This document shows, piece by piece, positions 35,735 through 44,827 of a stretch of DNA of 64,000 nt. The stretch spans positions 682,001-746,000 of the forward strand of contig NVQB01000001.1 in the NCBI GenBank assembly GCA_002319075.1, in the 5' to 3' direction. The position numbers and the translations under genes were made by a program. Every line of letters begins with the position of its first letter. Position 1 is the first letter of the stretch. This DNA is from Sphingobacteriaceae bacterium (GTDB lineage Bacteria > Bacteroidota > Bacteroidia > B-17B0 > Aurantibacillaceae). A model generated the notes under the pieces. The model had not been told where the DNA came from. It ran no database searches and was given only the letters and a program-made list of their open reading frames with translations.

Positions 35735-36047
35735 TAAAAAAGCTTTCTTGTATTGGTTCTTCTGGCTAACAGCTTTAAACATTGAGTGCCCCTACTAAAT
35801 TCTCCCTGATAAATAGTCTCCAAAAGGATAGCCAGAATCTTATCTGACCTCGGAACTTATGAACTTCCCGGTTCAAAATGACCTATAAGTGTCCCATTAA
35901 TAATTTGACAAGAATTAATAAAAGAGACAAGTAGTAAATTTGGTTTAGGTTATCAAATTCTTATAAAACATATTATTACTGTGCTATTTTTACTATCTGT
36001 GCAGTTTTTAATTATCTTTGGCCTCGAAAAATTTTAACCCCAAACAA
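35735..36047 (+). promoter_or_regulatory. Intergenic region before the 871-aa T9SS cargo gene
   Basis: This 313-bp gap holds no gene. Near the end a TATCTTTG element at 36013-36020 matches TAnnTTTG, 27 bases before the ATG at 36048. No clear terminator for the CFA gene is seen. Confidence 0.5.
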
Positions 36048-38663
36048 ATGAAAAAACTTTTACTATTTCTTGCATTTGGCACTTATTTAAAGTGCGAAAG
36101 CCAAATTACAGCGAGCTCCACTTTAGTATGTGATGGACAAAGTGTAACTCTTGTGGCACCGCCCACCCGCCTAAACACAACATTGGCTGGCGGCAATAAC
36201 CACAGAGGTAACATGTTTAACCTCGTTGCAATTAATACCCTCACAATAACCAGTTTTGACGCGCATCCGCAAGGCAATACCACTATCGAAATATATTACA
36301 AAGCGGGAACTTACTCTGGTTTTGAAAATGCTTCAACGTCCTGGACATTAGTTGGAAGTGCGGCAGTTACAGCGCAACCTTTTGGGAATTTAACTCCCGT
36401 ACCTGTTGCTATAAACGTAGTAATACCTGCAGGTCAAACCTATGCGTTTTACGTTACTTCTAATAACACAGCGGTTGCGCTCAACTATAGTAATGGCACC
36501 ACGGCTGGTTCAGTTTATTCTTCAGATGCTAATCTTCAGTTCATAGAAGGTATAGGCCTTGAATATCCTTTCACCGGGTCACCATTTTCGCCGCGTGTGT
36601 GGAACGGCCGGATAAATTATAACGCTTCGTCTACCACTTATACATGGAGTAACGGTGCATCTACATATTCAACATCCGTGTCACCAAGTATTACTACAAC
36701 TTACTCGGTTGCTGTGAATAGCGCTACTAATACAAGTTCAATTTCTATTTCCGTGAATCCGTCGCCAACAGTCTCAATAAATAATGGAACAATTTGCAGT
36801 GGCAATTCATTTTCAATAATTCCGTCGGGAGCTGATACATACACGATTCAGGGAGGAAACTCAAATGTTAGTCCTCTATCTAACTCCACTTATACCGTGA
36901 AAGGAACGGCTAGCAACGGTTGTTTGAGTATAAATACCGCCACTCTTAATTTAACTGTTAACACAACGCCAACGGTAAGCGTGAATGATGGAACAATTTG
37001 TTCGGGCAACTCATTTTCTATAATTCCATCAGGCGCCAGTACTTATACGATTGAGGGGGGAAATACGAACGTGAGTCCATTAGTTAACTCGACTTTTACT
37101 GTGAATGGCACAGCTTCTAACGGTTGTGTGAGTGCAAATACTGCTACTTTAAATTTAACTGTTAATACAACTCCAACAGTTAGCGTTAATAACGGAACAA
37201 TTTGCTCAGGCAATTCTTTCTCTATAATTCCATCAGGTGCCAATACTTATACCATTGAAGGGGGAAATACAAACGTGAGCCCGTTAATTAGCTCAACTTA
37301 TACCGTTAGTGGAACAGCTGCAAACGGGTGTGTGAGTGCAAATACAGCCACCGCTAATTTAACCGTAAACACAACACCAACCGTTAGTGTTAATAGCGGA
37401 ACAATTTGCTCCGGCAACTCTTTCACTATACTTCCATCAGGTGCCAGTACGTATACTATAGATGGCGGAAGCACAACTGTAAGTCCGTTAATTAATTCAA
37501 GTTTCACTGTAAATGGTACCGCGTCTAACGGTTGTGTGAGTGCAAATACAGCTACTTCAAATGTAACTGTGAATACCACCCCTACTGTAAGTGTTACTGA
37601 TGGAACAATATGCTCTGGTAATTCTTTCTCAATAGTTCCATCAGGAGCCGATACGTATACCATTGAGGGAGGAAGTTCAACTGTTAGCCCGGTTATAAAT
37701 TCAACTTACACGGTGAATGGAACGGCTACTAATGGCTGCTTAAGTGCCAATGTAGCAACACTTTCATTAACTGTAAACACAACGCCAACCCTTACTGTAA
37801 ATAGTGGTTTAATCTGTACCGGTCAATCCTTCACAATCATAGCAAGCGGAGCAGACACTTTTACATTTAGCAGCGGATCAAACATTGTTTCTCCAGCTGT
37901 TACAAGTGTATTTTCTGTTACCGGAACAAGTTCTTTAGGTTGCATTGCAGCTAATACTGCCATTAGCACCGTAACTGTTGTGACAAACCCAACCATCACC
38001 GTAAATAGCGGTGCTATATGTGCAGGTGGCGTATTTGTGCTGATACCGGGAGGTGCTTCAACTTACACATTCAGCAGTGGTTCTGCGTCGGTATCACCAA
38101 CAAGTAATACAACTTACAGTGTTACCGGATCAGTAGGCCCGGGTTGTATTGGCACAAATACTGCCGTAGCTACAATTACAGTAAACCCGTTACCAACACT
38201 TTCCGCCAGTAGCACTTCATCTGTTATTTGCGCTACAGAATCTGTTATTGTAACTGCAAACGGAGCGTTAACTTACACCTGGAATGCTACTACTGCCTCG
38301 TCTGTAATAACCATCTCCCCGGCAGTTACCACCTCTTATACACTGGCTGCAACAGATGCTAATGGATGTCAAAACACTCTACTGTTTACACAAGATGTAA
38401 GCGAGTGTACAGGTGTTACACAACAAGCAAAAGCCCCTTTAACGATTAGTATTTTTCCTAATCCTGGTAACGGCATTTATTCTGTAAACTCAGAAACCAC
38501 ATTACTTGTTTCAGTTTATGACGCCCTGGGTAAAATGGTGTTGAGCGAAAAATTATCTGAAGGAAAACAACAAATAGATTTATCCGCCTTTAAGAATGGC
38601 TTTTACATTTTGAAAGCAGAAGCCGGCAATGGCTCGAAAACTTTTAAGTTAATTAAAGAATAA
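36048..38663 (+). CDS. T9SS type A sorting-domain surface protein with tandem Cys-paired repeats
   Basis: An 871-residue exported protein. The signal peptide ends at about residue 20. A beta-sandwich region at about 30-190 is followed by tandem 68-residue Ig-like repeats with two Cys each (TIC...NGC): seven units of exactly 204 bp and one diverged unit. After SECTG comes the T9SS C-terminal domain, starting at IFPNPGNG and ending in KLIKE. It would be secreted by T9SS and surface-anchored. The repeats suggest an adhesin or spacer. The ATG at 36048 is chosen over an upstream TTG because the signal peptide starts there. Confidence 0.88.
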   Translation: MKKLLLFLAFGTYLKCESQITASSTLVCDGQSVTLVAPPTRLNTTLAGGNNHRGNMFNLVAINTLTITSFDAHPQGNTTIEIYYKAGTYSGFENASTSWTLVGSAAVTAQPFGNLTPVPVAINVVIPAGQTYAFYVTSNNTAVALNYSNGTTAGSVYSSDANLQFIEGIGLEYPFTGSPFSPRVWNGRINYNASSTTYTWSNGASTYSTSVSPSITTTYSVAVNSATNTSSISISVNPSPTVSINNGTICSGNSFSIIPSGADTYTIQGGNSNVSPLSNSTYTVKGTASNGCLSINTATLNLTVNTTPTVSVNDGTICSGNSFSIIPSGASTYTIEGGNTNVSPLVNSTFTVNGTASNGCVSANTATLNLTVNTTPTVSVNNGTICSGNSFSIIPSGANTYTIEGGNTNVSPLISSTYTVSGTAANGCVSANTATANLTVNTTPTVSVNSGTICSGNSFTILPSGASTYTIDGGSTTVSPLINSSFTVNGTASNGCVSANTATSNVTVNTTPTVSVTDGTICSGNSFSIVPSGADTYTIEGGSSTVSPVINSTYTVNGTATNGCLSANVATLSLTVNTTPTLTVNSGLICTGQSFTIIASGADTFTFSSGSNIVSPAVTSVFSVTGTSSLGCIAANTAISTVTVVTNPTITVNSGAICAGGVFVLIPGGASTYTFSSGSASVSPTSNTTYSVTGSVGPGCIGTNTAVATITVNPLPTLSASSTSSVICATESVIVTANGALTYTWNATTASSVITISPAVTTSYTLAATDANGCQNTLLFTQDVSECTGVTQQAKAPLTISIFPNPGNGIYSVNSETTLLVSVYDALGKMVLSEKLSEGKQQIDLSAFKNGFYILKAEAGNGSKTFKLIKE
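36756..38183 (+). repeat. Seven in-frame 204-bp tandem repeats
   Basis: Each unit is exactly 204 bp (68 codons), starting with an N-T-T-P-T-like motif and containing TICSGNSF and NGC. Units 1-5 are close to identical in protein, units 6 and 7 more diverged. An eighth, diverged unit begins at 38184. The exact length with no indels points to recent unequal recombination or slippage. Confidence 0.9.
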
Positions 38664-38732
38664 AAGGTTTTATAAGTAGTGCCCATTAAAAGTTTAGAAT
38701 TTCAAAAAATTATTTCTGTCATCCATTAACTT

Positions 38733-38772
38733 AAAAAGAGTCTGTTTCAAAATTTTGAAACAGACTCTTTTT
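38733..38772. terminator. Perfect 40-bp palindromic terminator between convergent genes
   Basis: The 20-base arm AAAAAGAGTCTGTTTCAAAA is followed directly by its exact reverse complement, with no designed loop. A/T runs on both ends let it end both the T9SS cargo transcript (+) and the MFS transporter transcript (-). Confidence 0.85.
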
Positions 38773-38829
38773 TTATCATAAATTTTAAGTAGGATTCGTG
38801 ACAATCTTGCAGGTGGCCTATTTTTGCTG

Positions 38830-40170
38830 CTAAGTTAATTTTGTTTCTTTAAATCTGGTAAAGATAATTGCGGCCAGGCAACAAAGCACAAAGCCCATAA
38901 TTCCGTTTAGGCGAATACCAAAATCATTTCCTACATCTTTTCCATAAATTAAAAACATAGCGAATAATGCAATTCCAAAAGTTTGTGCAATCTTCACAAA
39001 GAAATAGCGCACAGCAAAATAGATTGCTTCTTTATTCTCTTTAGTTTCGAGACTATCCTTTTCAATAATTTCAGCAAGAATAGCATTTGGCAATATGTTT
39101 AAAGAGGCAAGTGGGATAGCTGCAAACGTAATGAGGGAGTAAATTTGAAGTAATGGAGAAATCTGCATTTTACCCAGAAAAAAAATTCCTAAAAAAACGA
39201 AGGACAATAAAGCCAAAGAAACTACTACAATAACTTTCTTACCGGTTTTTTTTGCGAGGTAATTCACGATAGGATAAAAAATAAAAGACACCAAAACCAT
39301 TGTTATCATTAATTTATTTCCAACGTTTTCTTTCAGAGGCAAAAGCACTGTAACAAAATACATAAGTCCGGAGGTGATAATAGTGACTGCAATAAAATAA
39401 GAGAAGTCTGCGACTATAAACAAAAGAAAATTTTTGTTTTTTAAGGTTTGAAAAAGCGCTTGTTTCAAAGGTACGGCGCTAGGAACACTTACCGAATACT
39501 TTTTTTCATCGATCGACAGCACCGTTACCAACATACAGATTGCGGCCAAAAGCACCATAAAAACAACGCTTAACTGCAAAGCAGAAATTCGTGAAGCAAC
39601 TGCAAAAGAACTCTGTAAAAAATCAGTGAGGTTAAAAACATTGGAGGACACCCCTATTCCCATTACATAACCAATAGACTGAAAAGTAGACATCCGCACT
39701 TTACTTTCGGCAGTGGGCGCCAGTTCAGGAAGCAACGCGTTGTACGGAATAATATATGTTGTAGAAGAAACATAAAAACCGATAAGACATATCACTAACC
39801 AGAAAATATTCAGACCACTTTCTTCTTGCTTTAAGGGATAAAAAATAAGAAAACAAAAAACCATAGAAGGAAGAATTGCTAATTTCATCATTGGGATTCT
39901 TCTTCCCTTTGGATTCTTACTACTGTCGCTCACCTGAGCGATAAAAGGATCGACAATGGCATCTACCAACCTTCCACTGGCTGTAATTAAGGCAATCACA
40001 TTAAAAAAGCCGAAAATTATTGCTTGCGTAATTAATTTTGGCAGTCCGCTTGTTTCGGGAGGAAGGTATAAATAAACAAGGATTACACTAATGAGATTGA
40101 TCATAATGCTCCAGCCCATCATGCCGAAACCATAGGAAATTTGTTTTTTAAAAGGAAGTGCTGCCTGCAT
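38830..40170 (-). CDS. MFS transporter of the GPH (MelB-like) sugar:cation symporter family
   Basis: A 446-residue membrane protein with about 12 helices. The N-terminus KKQISYGFGMMGWSIM, ASGRLVDAIVDPFIAQVSDSSKNPKGRR (parts quoted), and a central split match the GPH family, whose Asp in the ...DPFIA... segment helps bind the coupling cation. Sugar or glycoside import is the family role; the exact substrate is unknown. The start lies 1 bp from the stop of the SpoIIE fusion gene upstream, so the two are probably co-transcribed. Confidence 0.85.
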   Translation of the reverse strand: MQAALPFKKQISYGFGMMGWSIMINLISVILVYLYLPPETSGLPKLITQAIIFGFFNVIALITASGRLVDAIVDPFIAQVSDSSKNPKGRRIPMMKLAILPSMVFCFLIFYPLKQEESGLNIFWLVICLIGFYVSSTTYIIPYNALLPELAPTAESKVRMSTFQSIGYVMGIGVSSNVFNLTDFLQSSFAVASRISALQLSVVFMVLLAAICMLVTVLSIDEKKYSVSVPSAVPLKQALFQTLKNKNFLLFIVADFSYFIAVTIITSGLMYFVTVLLPLKENVGNKLMITMVLVSFIFYPIVNYLAKKTGKKVIVVVSLALLSFVFLGIFFLGKMQISPLLQIYSLITFAAIPLASLNILPNAILAEIIEKDSLETKENKEAIYFAVRYFFVKIAQTFGIALFAMFLIYGKDVGNDFGIRLNGIMGFVLCCLAAIIFTRFKETKLT

Positions 40171-40171
40171 A

Positions 40172-42487
40172 TTAAATCTCTATTCCTATTACTAAAACAT
40201 CGTCTATCTGCGCAGAACTACCTTTCCAGTCCTCAAAGGTTTTTTCAAGTATCCTTCCTTGTTCTTCCATAGAAGTTGATTTCATTGACAATAAAATTTC
40301 TTTAAAATTTTTATACATAAACTTCTTTTGATGCTCGCCTCCAAACTGATCAGCAAAGCCATCTGTAAATAAATAAATCTTATCCCCTTTTTTTATTTCG
40401 ATGCGCTGATTTGTAAAGGGTGCAAGTGCCGCTTCGGGAGAGGCTGTAATAGGTTGTTTATTGGCCTTCAGAATAATAATTTCTTCGCCCCTTATTATGT
40501 ATACCGGATTGTTTGCACCTGCATATTCCATCAACATTCCTTTCCTATCGATGCAGCACAAAGCAATGTCCATTCCGTCTCTGATCGGCGTATCTCCTTC
40601 ATTTTTATTAAACTTCTTTTTTAGTTCTGTATTTACATAATCTAATGCGTTTGCCGGAGTGGGAATTGAAACCTGTGTTAGCGTTTGATTTAATAAAGTA
40701 TTTGCAATAATACTCATAAAGGCTCCAGGCACTCCATGCCCGGTGCAATCTACCGCTGCTACCACCAGAATTTCTGTTCCTGCAATGTAATTATCTCCCG
40801 CTTCATTCTGATAGTCGTACTTAATAGTATAATTACTAAACCAATAAAAATCGCCACTTACAACATCCCGCGGTTTGAATAAAATAAAAGATTCCGGAGC
40901 GAGTATTTTCAATTTTTCCTTATCCACAAAAACAGAACGTTGAATTCTTTTAGAATATTCAATACTATCGCTGATGTCTTTACTCTTTTCGTCGATTAAT
41001 TTTCTTTGGTTTGTTATCTCCTGCTGGAGTTTTAACCGCTCGCGGATATCGCGCGCGTAAATAACAATGGCCGGTCGACCGGAGAAAGGAGCTACTTTGG
41101 CAGAACACTCTACCGGTATAATTTCCCTGGCTTTTGTAACAAAAGGAATATCGGTGTAAATTAAACCACCTTTTTCCCAAACGTCGGCTACTATTTGCGA
41201 ACTCTTATTCAAAAATTCTTGAGGATGAAGATCAAACAAAGAAAGCTGCAACAGTTCCGATGTCTCATAGCCAAGTAATTTAGCAGCACTAGGATTGGTT
41301 TGATGAATTTTTCCGTCTACAATATCAATTACGATCATGGCGTCGTTTGCCTGGTCGATAATGCTCTGATAATTATTTAGTTCTTTTTGCAAAGCTGCTA
41401 TTTTAATTTCCTGAGCATCTGACTTTTGTCCAGGTAAACTAGTTTTTAAAGCAGCGAAGCCCTCTTTTTCAAGTGGCATATTTTTTTTACTTTCTTCATA
41501 TAAACTATCAAGTTGATCGACCATTGGAAATATCAAAGACGGATTTAAAAACTCACCTACTTTATCAGGCCTTGATACATACCGCACAACTCCGCTTTTA
41601 TCAATGAGAAATGACGCCGGTAAAGGAATTCCCTCCTTGTAAGAATCTGCAAATTTATTATCGTATTCTTTTAATTGCACACCGTAAATCATAGCGGTGC
41701 GTTGACCTTCGTCGGAAAGAACTTTAAAATCGACCCCTAATTTTTCGACCATGGCCCGGTTCACTCCCACCGGATCAGGGCCAATGGCAATAACTAATAC
41801 GTTTTTACTTTTAAATTTATCATTGTTTTTTTCGTAGGTTCTGAGCATCATGTGACAACCCGGACACCAATCGCCACGTACAAAAATAAGGAGCACATGC
41901 CTCTCGTTTTTATAGTCTGAAAGTTTTGTAATAGTTCCATTTTGATCGGGTAGTTCAAAATCGTTGGCCAGTTTTCCAATTTGAATACGATAACCGAGAA
42001 GCGAATTTTTAAGAAGCTGGTTTTTATCTTTTAGCGTTCCCAAGCAAAAAACTGCGCCGAACACGTAAAGGGGCAAAGGCAGAAGATACGCTTGCCAATC
42101 GTGATGATAAAGAAGATTGGAACTCAGGAAAAGTAAAAATGATGTCAGCAAAAAAACCGGCTCAAACCACGAATACAGGGTGTATGAAAAAACCGGGAAG
42201 AATGCAATACGCGCAACAGTTACCGCCGCGAGCAATGCCATAGAGATAACCGTAAGCGGAAAATTTTGATTCGGAAAATCAATCGCCAATCCCAACAAAC
42301 AGCAAGCAATAAAAATTGTAATAAACTGAAATTTACTCGTGTGTGAGGATAACTCTTTAAGCGCCATAAAAAATGCACACACACAAAGAAGAGCGCTGAT
42401 TAAAAAGAATTCCAAAATAAGACTGAGAACAGCAAACAGGCAAAACAGTGCTGCAAGGCTGGTAGACTTATGAACTTTACCGGTCAT
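40172..42487 (-). CDS. Membrane-peroxiredoxin-PAS-SpoIIE phosphatase fusion protein
   Basis: A 771-residue multi-domain protein (ATG at 42487; a longer TTG start adds 8 residues). It begins with about six membrane helices (residues 10-155). An AhpC/TSA-type thioredoxin-fold domain follows at about 175-340 with intact CPGC (Cys208, Cys211). A PAS domain lies at about 370-490 (IIDQANDAMIVIDIVDG), then a short coiled coil, then a SpoIIE/PP2C phosphatase domain at about 545-771 with FKPRDVVSGDFYWF, DCTGHGVPGAF and FTDGFADQFGG. The phosphatase metal-binding Asp residues are present. It may couple redox or small-molecule sensing to dephosphorylation of an anti-sigma antagonist or similar target. 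No STAS or RsbW-type partner is encoded nearby. Confidence 0.85.
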   Translation of the reverse strand: MTGKVHKSTSLAALFCLFAVLSLILEFFLISALLCVCAFFMALKELSSHTSKFQFITIFIACCLLGLAIDFPNQNFPLTVISMALLAAVTVARIAFFPVFSYTLYSWFEPVFLLTSFLLFLSSNLLYHHDWQAYLLPLPLYVFGAVFCLGTLKDKNQLLKNSLLGYRIQIGKLANDFELPDQNGTITKLSDYKNERHVLLIFVRGDWCPGCHMMLRTYEKNNDKFKSKNVLVIAIGPDPVGVNRAMVEKLGVDFKVLSDEGQRTAMIYGVQLKEYDNKFADSYKEGIPLPASFLIDKSGVVRYVSRPDKVGEFLNPSLIFPMVDQLDSLYEESKKNMPLEKEGFAALKTSLPGQKSDAQEIKIAALQKELNNYQSIIDQANDAMIVIDIVDGKIHQTNPSAAKLLGYETSELLQLSLFDLHPQEFLNKSSQIVADVWEKGGLIYTDIPFVTKAREIIPVECSAKVAPFSGRPAIVIYARDIRERLKLQQEITNQRKLIDEKSKDISDSIEYSKRIQRSVFVDKEKLKILAPESFILFKPRDVVSGDFYWFSNYTIKYDYQNEAGDNYIAGTEILVVAAVDCTGHGVPGAFMSIIANTLLNQTLTQVSIPTPANALDYVNTELKKKFNKNEGDTPIRDGMDIALCCIDRKGMLMEYAGANNPVYIIRGEEIIILKANKQPITASPEAALAPFTNQRIEIKKGDKIYLFTDGFADQFGGEHQKKFMYKNFKEILLSMKSTSMEEQGRILEKTFEDWKGSSAQIDDVLVIGIEI

Positions 42488-42547
42488 TAAACCCAAATAT
42501 AAGAAAATCAAGTCAATTCGTATTTTCGAAAAACGTCATCCAATAAA

Positions 42548-42578
42548 TAACCCCGCTTCTTAAAAAGAAGCGGGGTTA
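42548..42578 (-). terminator. Strong hairpin terminator after the 604-aa T9SS cargo gene
   Basis: AACCCCGCTTCTT, a 3-base loop, AAGAAGCGGGGTT: a 13-bp GC-rich stem, extended by one T-A pair. On the minus strand it is followed by a T-rich tract. It separates the 604-aa gene from the SpoIIE fusion gene. Confidence 0.85.
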
Positions 42579-42597
42579 CCATCTAATTTTGTATTGC

Positions 42598-44412
42598 CTA
42601 GTGTTTAATTATGCGAACTGTTTTGGTGGTGTTATTTTGTTTGAGTGTAACAAAATAAATTCCCTGAGGCTGATCATTTAAAGAAATAGTATTTTTTCCG
42701 GCGGTTAAATTTTGGTTATAAACAATTTGTCCGATGGTATTAACAATACTTAAAATCATATCCTTTTCTGCATCCACAATTAGATCGCCGTTGGTTGGAT
42801 TCGGATATAGATTGAATTGTATGTCGGACGACGCTTTTTCAATGCTTGTGCAATCGCTAACATAAAGGAGAATACTTGCATAATCGGAACAGCCATTAAA
42901 CGAATCTGTTCCGGTAACGCCATAGAGCGCTGTAACTGTTGGTGTAATGGCAGCGGTTGAGCTTGTTGCTCCGGTACTCCATGAATAAGTGCCCGCACCA
43001 ATAGCGTTTAATACAATTGTTTGTCCCAAACAAACCAGATTACTTTGTAAGGGCGTGATAGATACTGTTGGCTTTACACCAGCAACAACAACAGTTGCTA
43101 CCAGTGTGTTTTGCGCTTTACATCCTTCTGCGCTGGCTCCCGTAACGGTATAACTTGTAGTAACAAGCGGTGATACGGTGGGACTACCACTTGAGAAGGT
43201 ATAAGAAAATGCACCTTGTGGTGAAAGAACATACGAATCTCCCCCACAAATACTGCCACTCGCAACAGATATTACAGGTAAAGAAACTACGTTGATTGTT
43301 ACCGTAGCAAAGCCAGGACAGCCTGTTAAGGGATCGGTTCCCCCCACAACTACCGTGGTGTTTGTTGCAGGTGCAATAGTGCTCGATCCGCTGGAATACG
43401 TGTAACTGGCTGCACCGGCAGGTTGAATATTAAATACACTTCCAGCGCATAAACTGCCCGAATTAACCGTGATAGTTGGAGATTGTGTAATACTAACTGT
43501 AACAATAACAGTATCTGAACAACCATCATTAGCTGCAGCACCCGTAACCGTATAGTTTGTGGTTGTAGTTGGAGTTACCACGTTTGAGCCACTTGAATAG
43601 GTATAAGAAACAGCGCCGCTTGGCACTATCGTGAAACTTTGTCCAGAACAAACACTTCCACTTGAAGCAGTTAAGGAAAGTACATTTACCGACAGTTGAA
43701 GAGAAACTGAATCTGAACATCCTGTGTTTGTATCTGTTCCACTCACCATGTAGGTCGTATTGATGGTGGGAGACACAACGGTTTGCCCCCCTTGAATGGT
43801 ATAAGTGGAAGCCCCTGATGGATTTATTGTAAACGATTGTCCCGCACAGATTGTGCCATTGCTCACGGTAATTGTTGGAAGCGGAAGTGTCGCAACAGCA
43901 ACAAAACTTGTATCCGAACAACCCGTTAGAGTGCTGGATCCAACTAAGGTATAGGTGGAATTAAGAGCAGGTGTGATGGTAACAGTACTCACAAACTGAC
44001 CAGAACTCCAGCTGTAAGTGTCCGCACCATTGGCACTGAGAGTGCTGGCGGCAGAAGTGCAAATCAAAGTATTTCCCGATACCGTTATTATAGGTAAAGC
44101 CTGCACTAAAAGTGTTTCAGTGTGAATAGCGCTTGTTCCGGAACCGTTAGTAGCTTCAAGATCGATAGAATAGGTACCTGCTGTCGGAAAAAACAATTCA
44201 GGTGCCTGAGAGTTTGATGCAAAAACTCCGTTAATGCTATATGACCAGGCCGTAGGCGCATTGGTTGAAATATCTGTTACCTGAACAGATTCCTTTGCGC
44301 AAATGGTATTCGAATTAATAGAAAAGCCAGCGACAGGCGCCTGCGCGTTTGCGCTCACACAGGTAAATAAACCTGCTAACGAAAGCAGTTTGGAAAGTAA
44401 TTTCAATTTCAT
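42598..44412 (-). CDS. T9SS type A sorting-domain protein with PKD-like and Ig-like repeats
   Basis: A 604-residue exported protein. A signal peptide ends at about residue 24 (VSANAQ). A PKD-like domain spans about 26-110 (GFSINSNTICAKESVQVTD). Six or so Ig-like units of 65-75 residues follow, each with a Cys pair (C in GTIC or SVC, and GC). A linker DCTSIEK precedes the C-terminal sorting domain (FNLYPNPTNGDL to RIIKH). It is a probable cell-surface adhesin or matrix protein. The same unit type builds the other three cargo genes in the window. Confidence 0.87.
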   Translation of the reverse strand: MKLKLLSKLLSLAGLFTCVSANAQAPVAGFSINSNTICAKESVQVTDISTNAPTAWSYSINGVFASNSQAPELFFPTAGTYSIDLEATNGSGTSAIHTETLLVQALPIITVSGNTLICTSAASTLSANGADTYSWSSGQFVSTVTITPALNSTYTLVGSSTLTGCSDTSFVAVATLPLPTITVSNGTICAGQSFTINPSGASTYTIQGGQTVVSPTINTTYMVSGTDTNTGCSDSVSLQLSVNVLSLTASSGSVCSGQSFTIVPSGAVSYTYSSGSNVVTPTTTTNYTVTGAAANDGCSDTVIVTVSITQSPTITVNSGSLCAGSVFNIQPAGAASYTYSSGSSTIAPATNTTVVVGGTDPLTGCPGFATVTINVVSLPVISVASGSICGGDSYVLSPQGAFSYTFSSGSPTVSPLVTTSYTVTGASAEGCKAQNTLVATVVVAGVKPTVSITPLQSNLVCLGQTIVLNAIGAGTYSWSTGATSSTAAITPTVTALYGVTGTDSFNGCSDYASILLYVSDCTSIEKASSDIQFNLYPNPTNGDLIVDAEKDMILSIVNTIGQIVYNQNLTAGKNTISLNDQPQGIYFVTLKQNNTTKTVRIIKH

Positions 44413-44827
44413 AAGGTAGTATTTAAGTTCGCATTGTAAGGACCAACACTATGCCAAATAATTGTTGCAGGTTTACCGTTTTAAAAAATCAAAAAACTGA
44501 TTTAACTTTTAGCACTTCGCTTTGGGGGTAAAATTTTTTCCGCTCATTATTTGAAAAAAAATCAGGGCCCATTCCTGGTTTTTCGCGATCAGAATTCGCT
44601 TCAAAACCTTTGAGAGCCTCTAAAATAAAGGACTGCAGCCAACAGAAGGGAATGCTGGATTTAGATGTTAATGAAAGATACTCCTTTCAAAAAAAAGGTT
44701 AAAAAATTAATGAGACTTTTTTGTGTTTTGGGGTAAAATTCAACAGTTGGGATTTTTTTACTCGCACTGGGGCATAAAAAAATCCTCCAGGTAAACCGGG
44801 AGGATTTTTTATTTAGAGTTTCAAAAA
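44413..44827 (-). other. Intergenic region between dnaK and the 604-aa T9SS gene
   Basis: No gene is seen in this 415-bp gap. It holds the dnaK terminator at 44776-44811 and, close to the T9SS gene, a minus-strand TTGGCATA motif at 44450-44457 that resembles the one before dnaK. No TAnnTTTG element is clear. Confidence 0.5.
44776..44811 (-). terminator. Hairpin terminator after dnaK
   Basis: AAAAAAATCCTCC pairs with GGAGGATTTTTT around a GGTAAACC-like loop. On the minus strand it ends in a T-run, 17 bases after the dnaK stop. Confidence 0.85.

Noticed and set aside
36756-38183. CRISPR-like array in the 204-bp repeats
   Set aside because: Units are 204 bp, lie in one continuous coding frame, and have no spacer-repeat alternation or cas genes.
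42488-42511. TTG start of the SpoIIE fusion gene at 42511
   Set aside because: An ATG 24 bases downstream preserves all domains. The TTG adds only eight residues.
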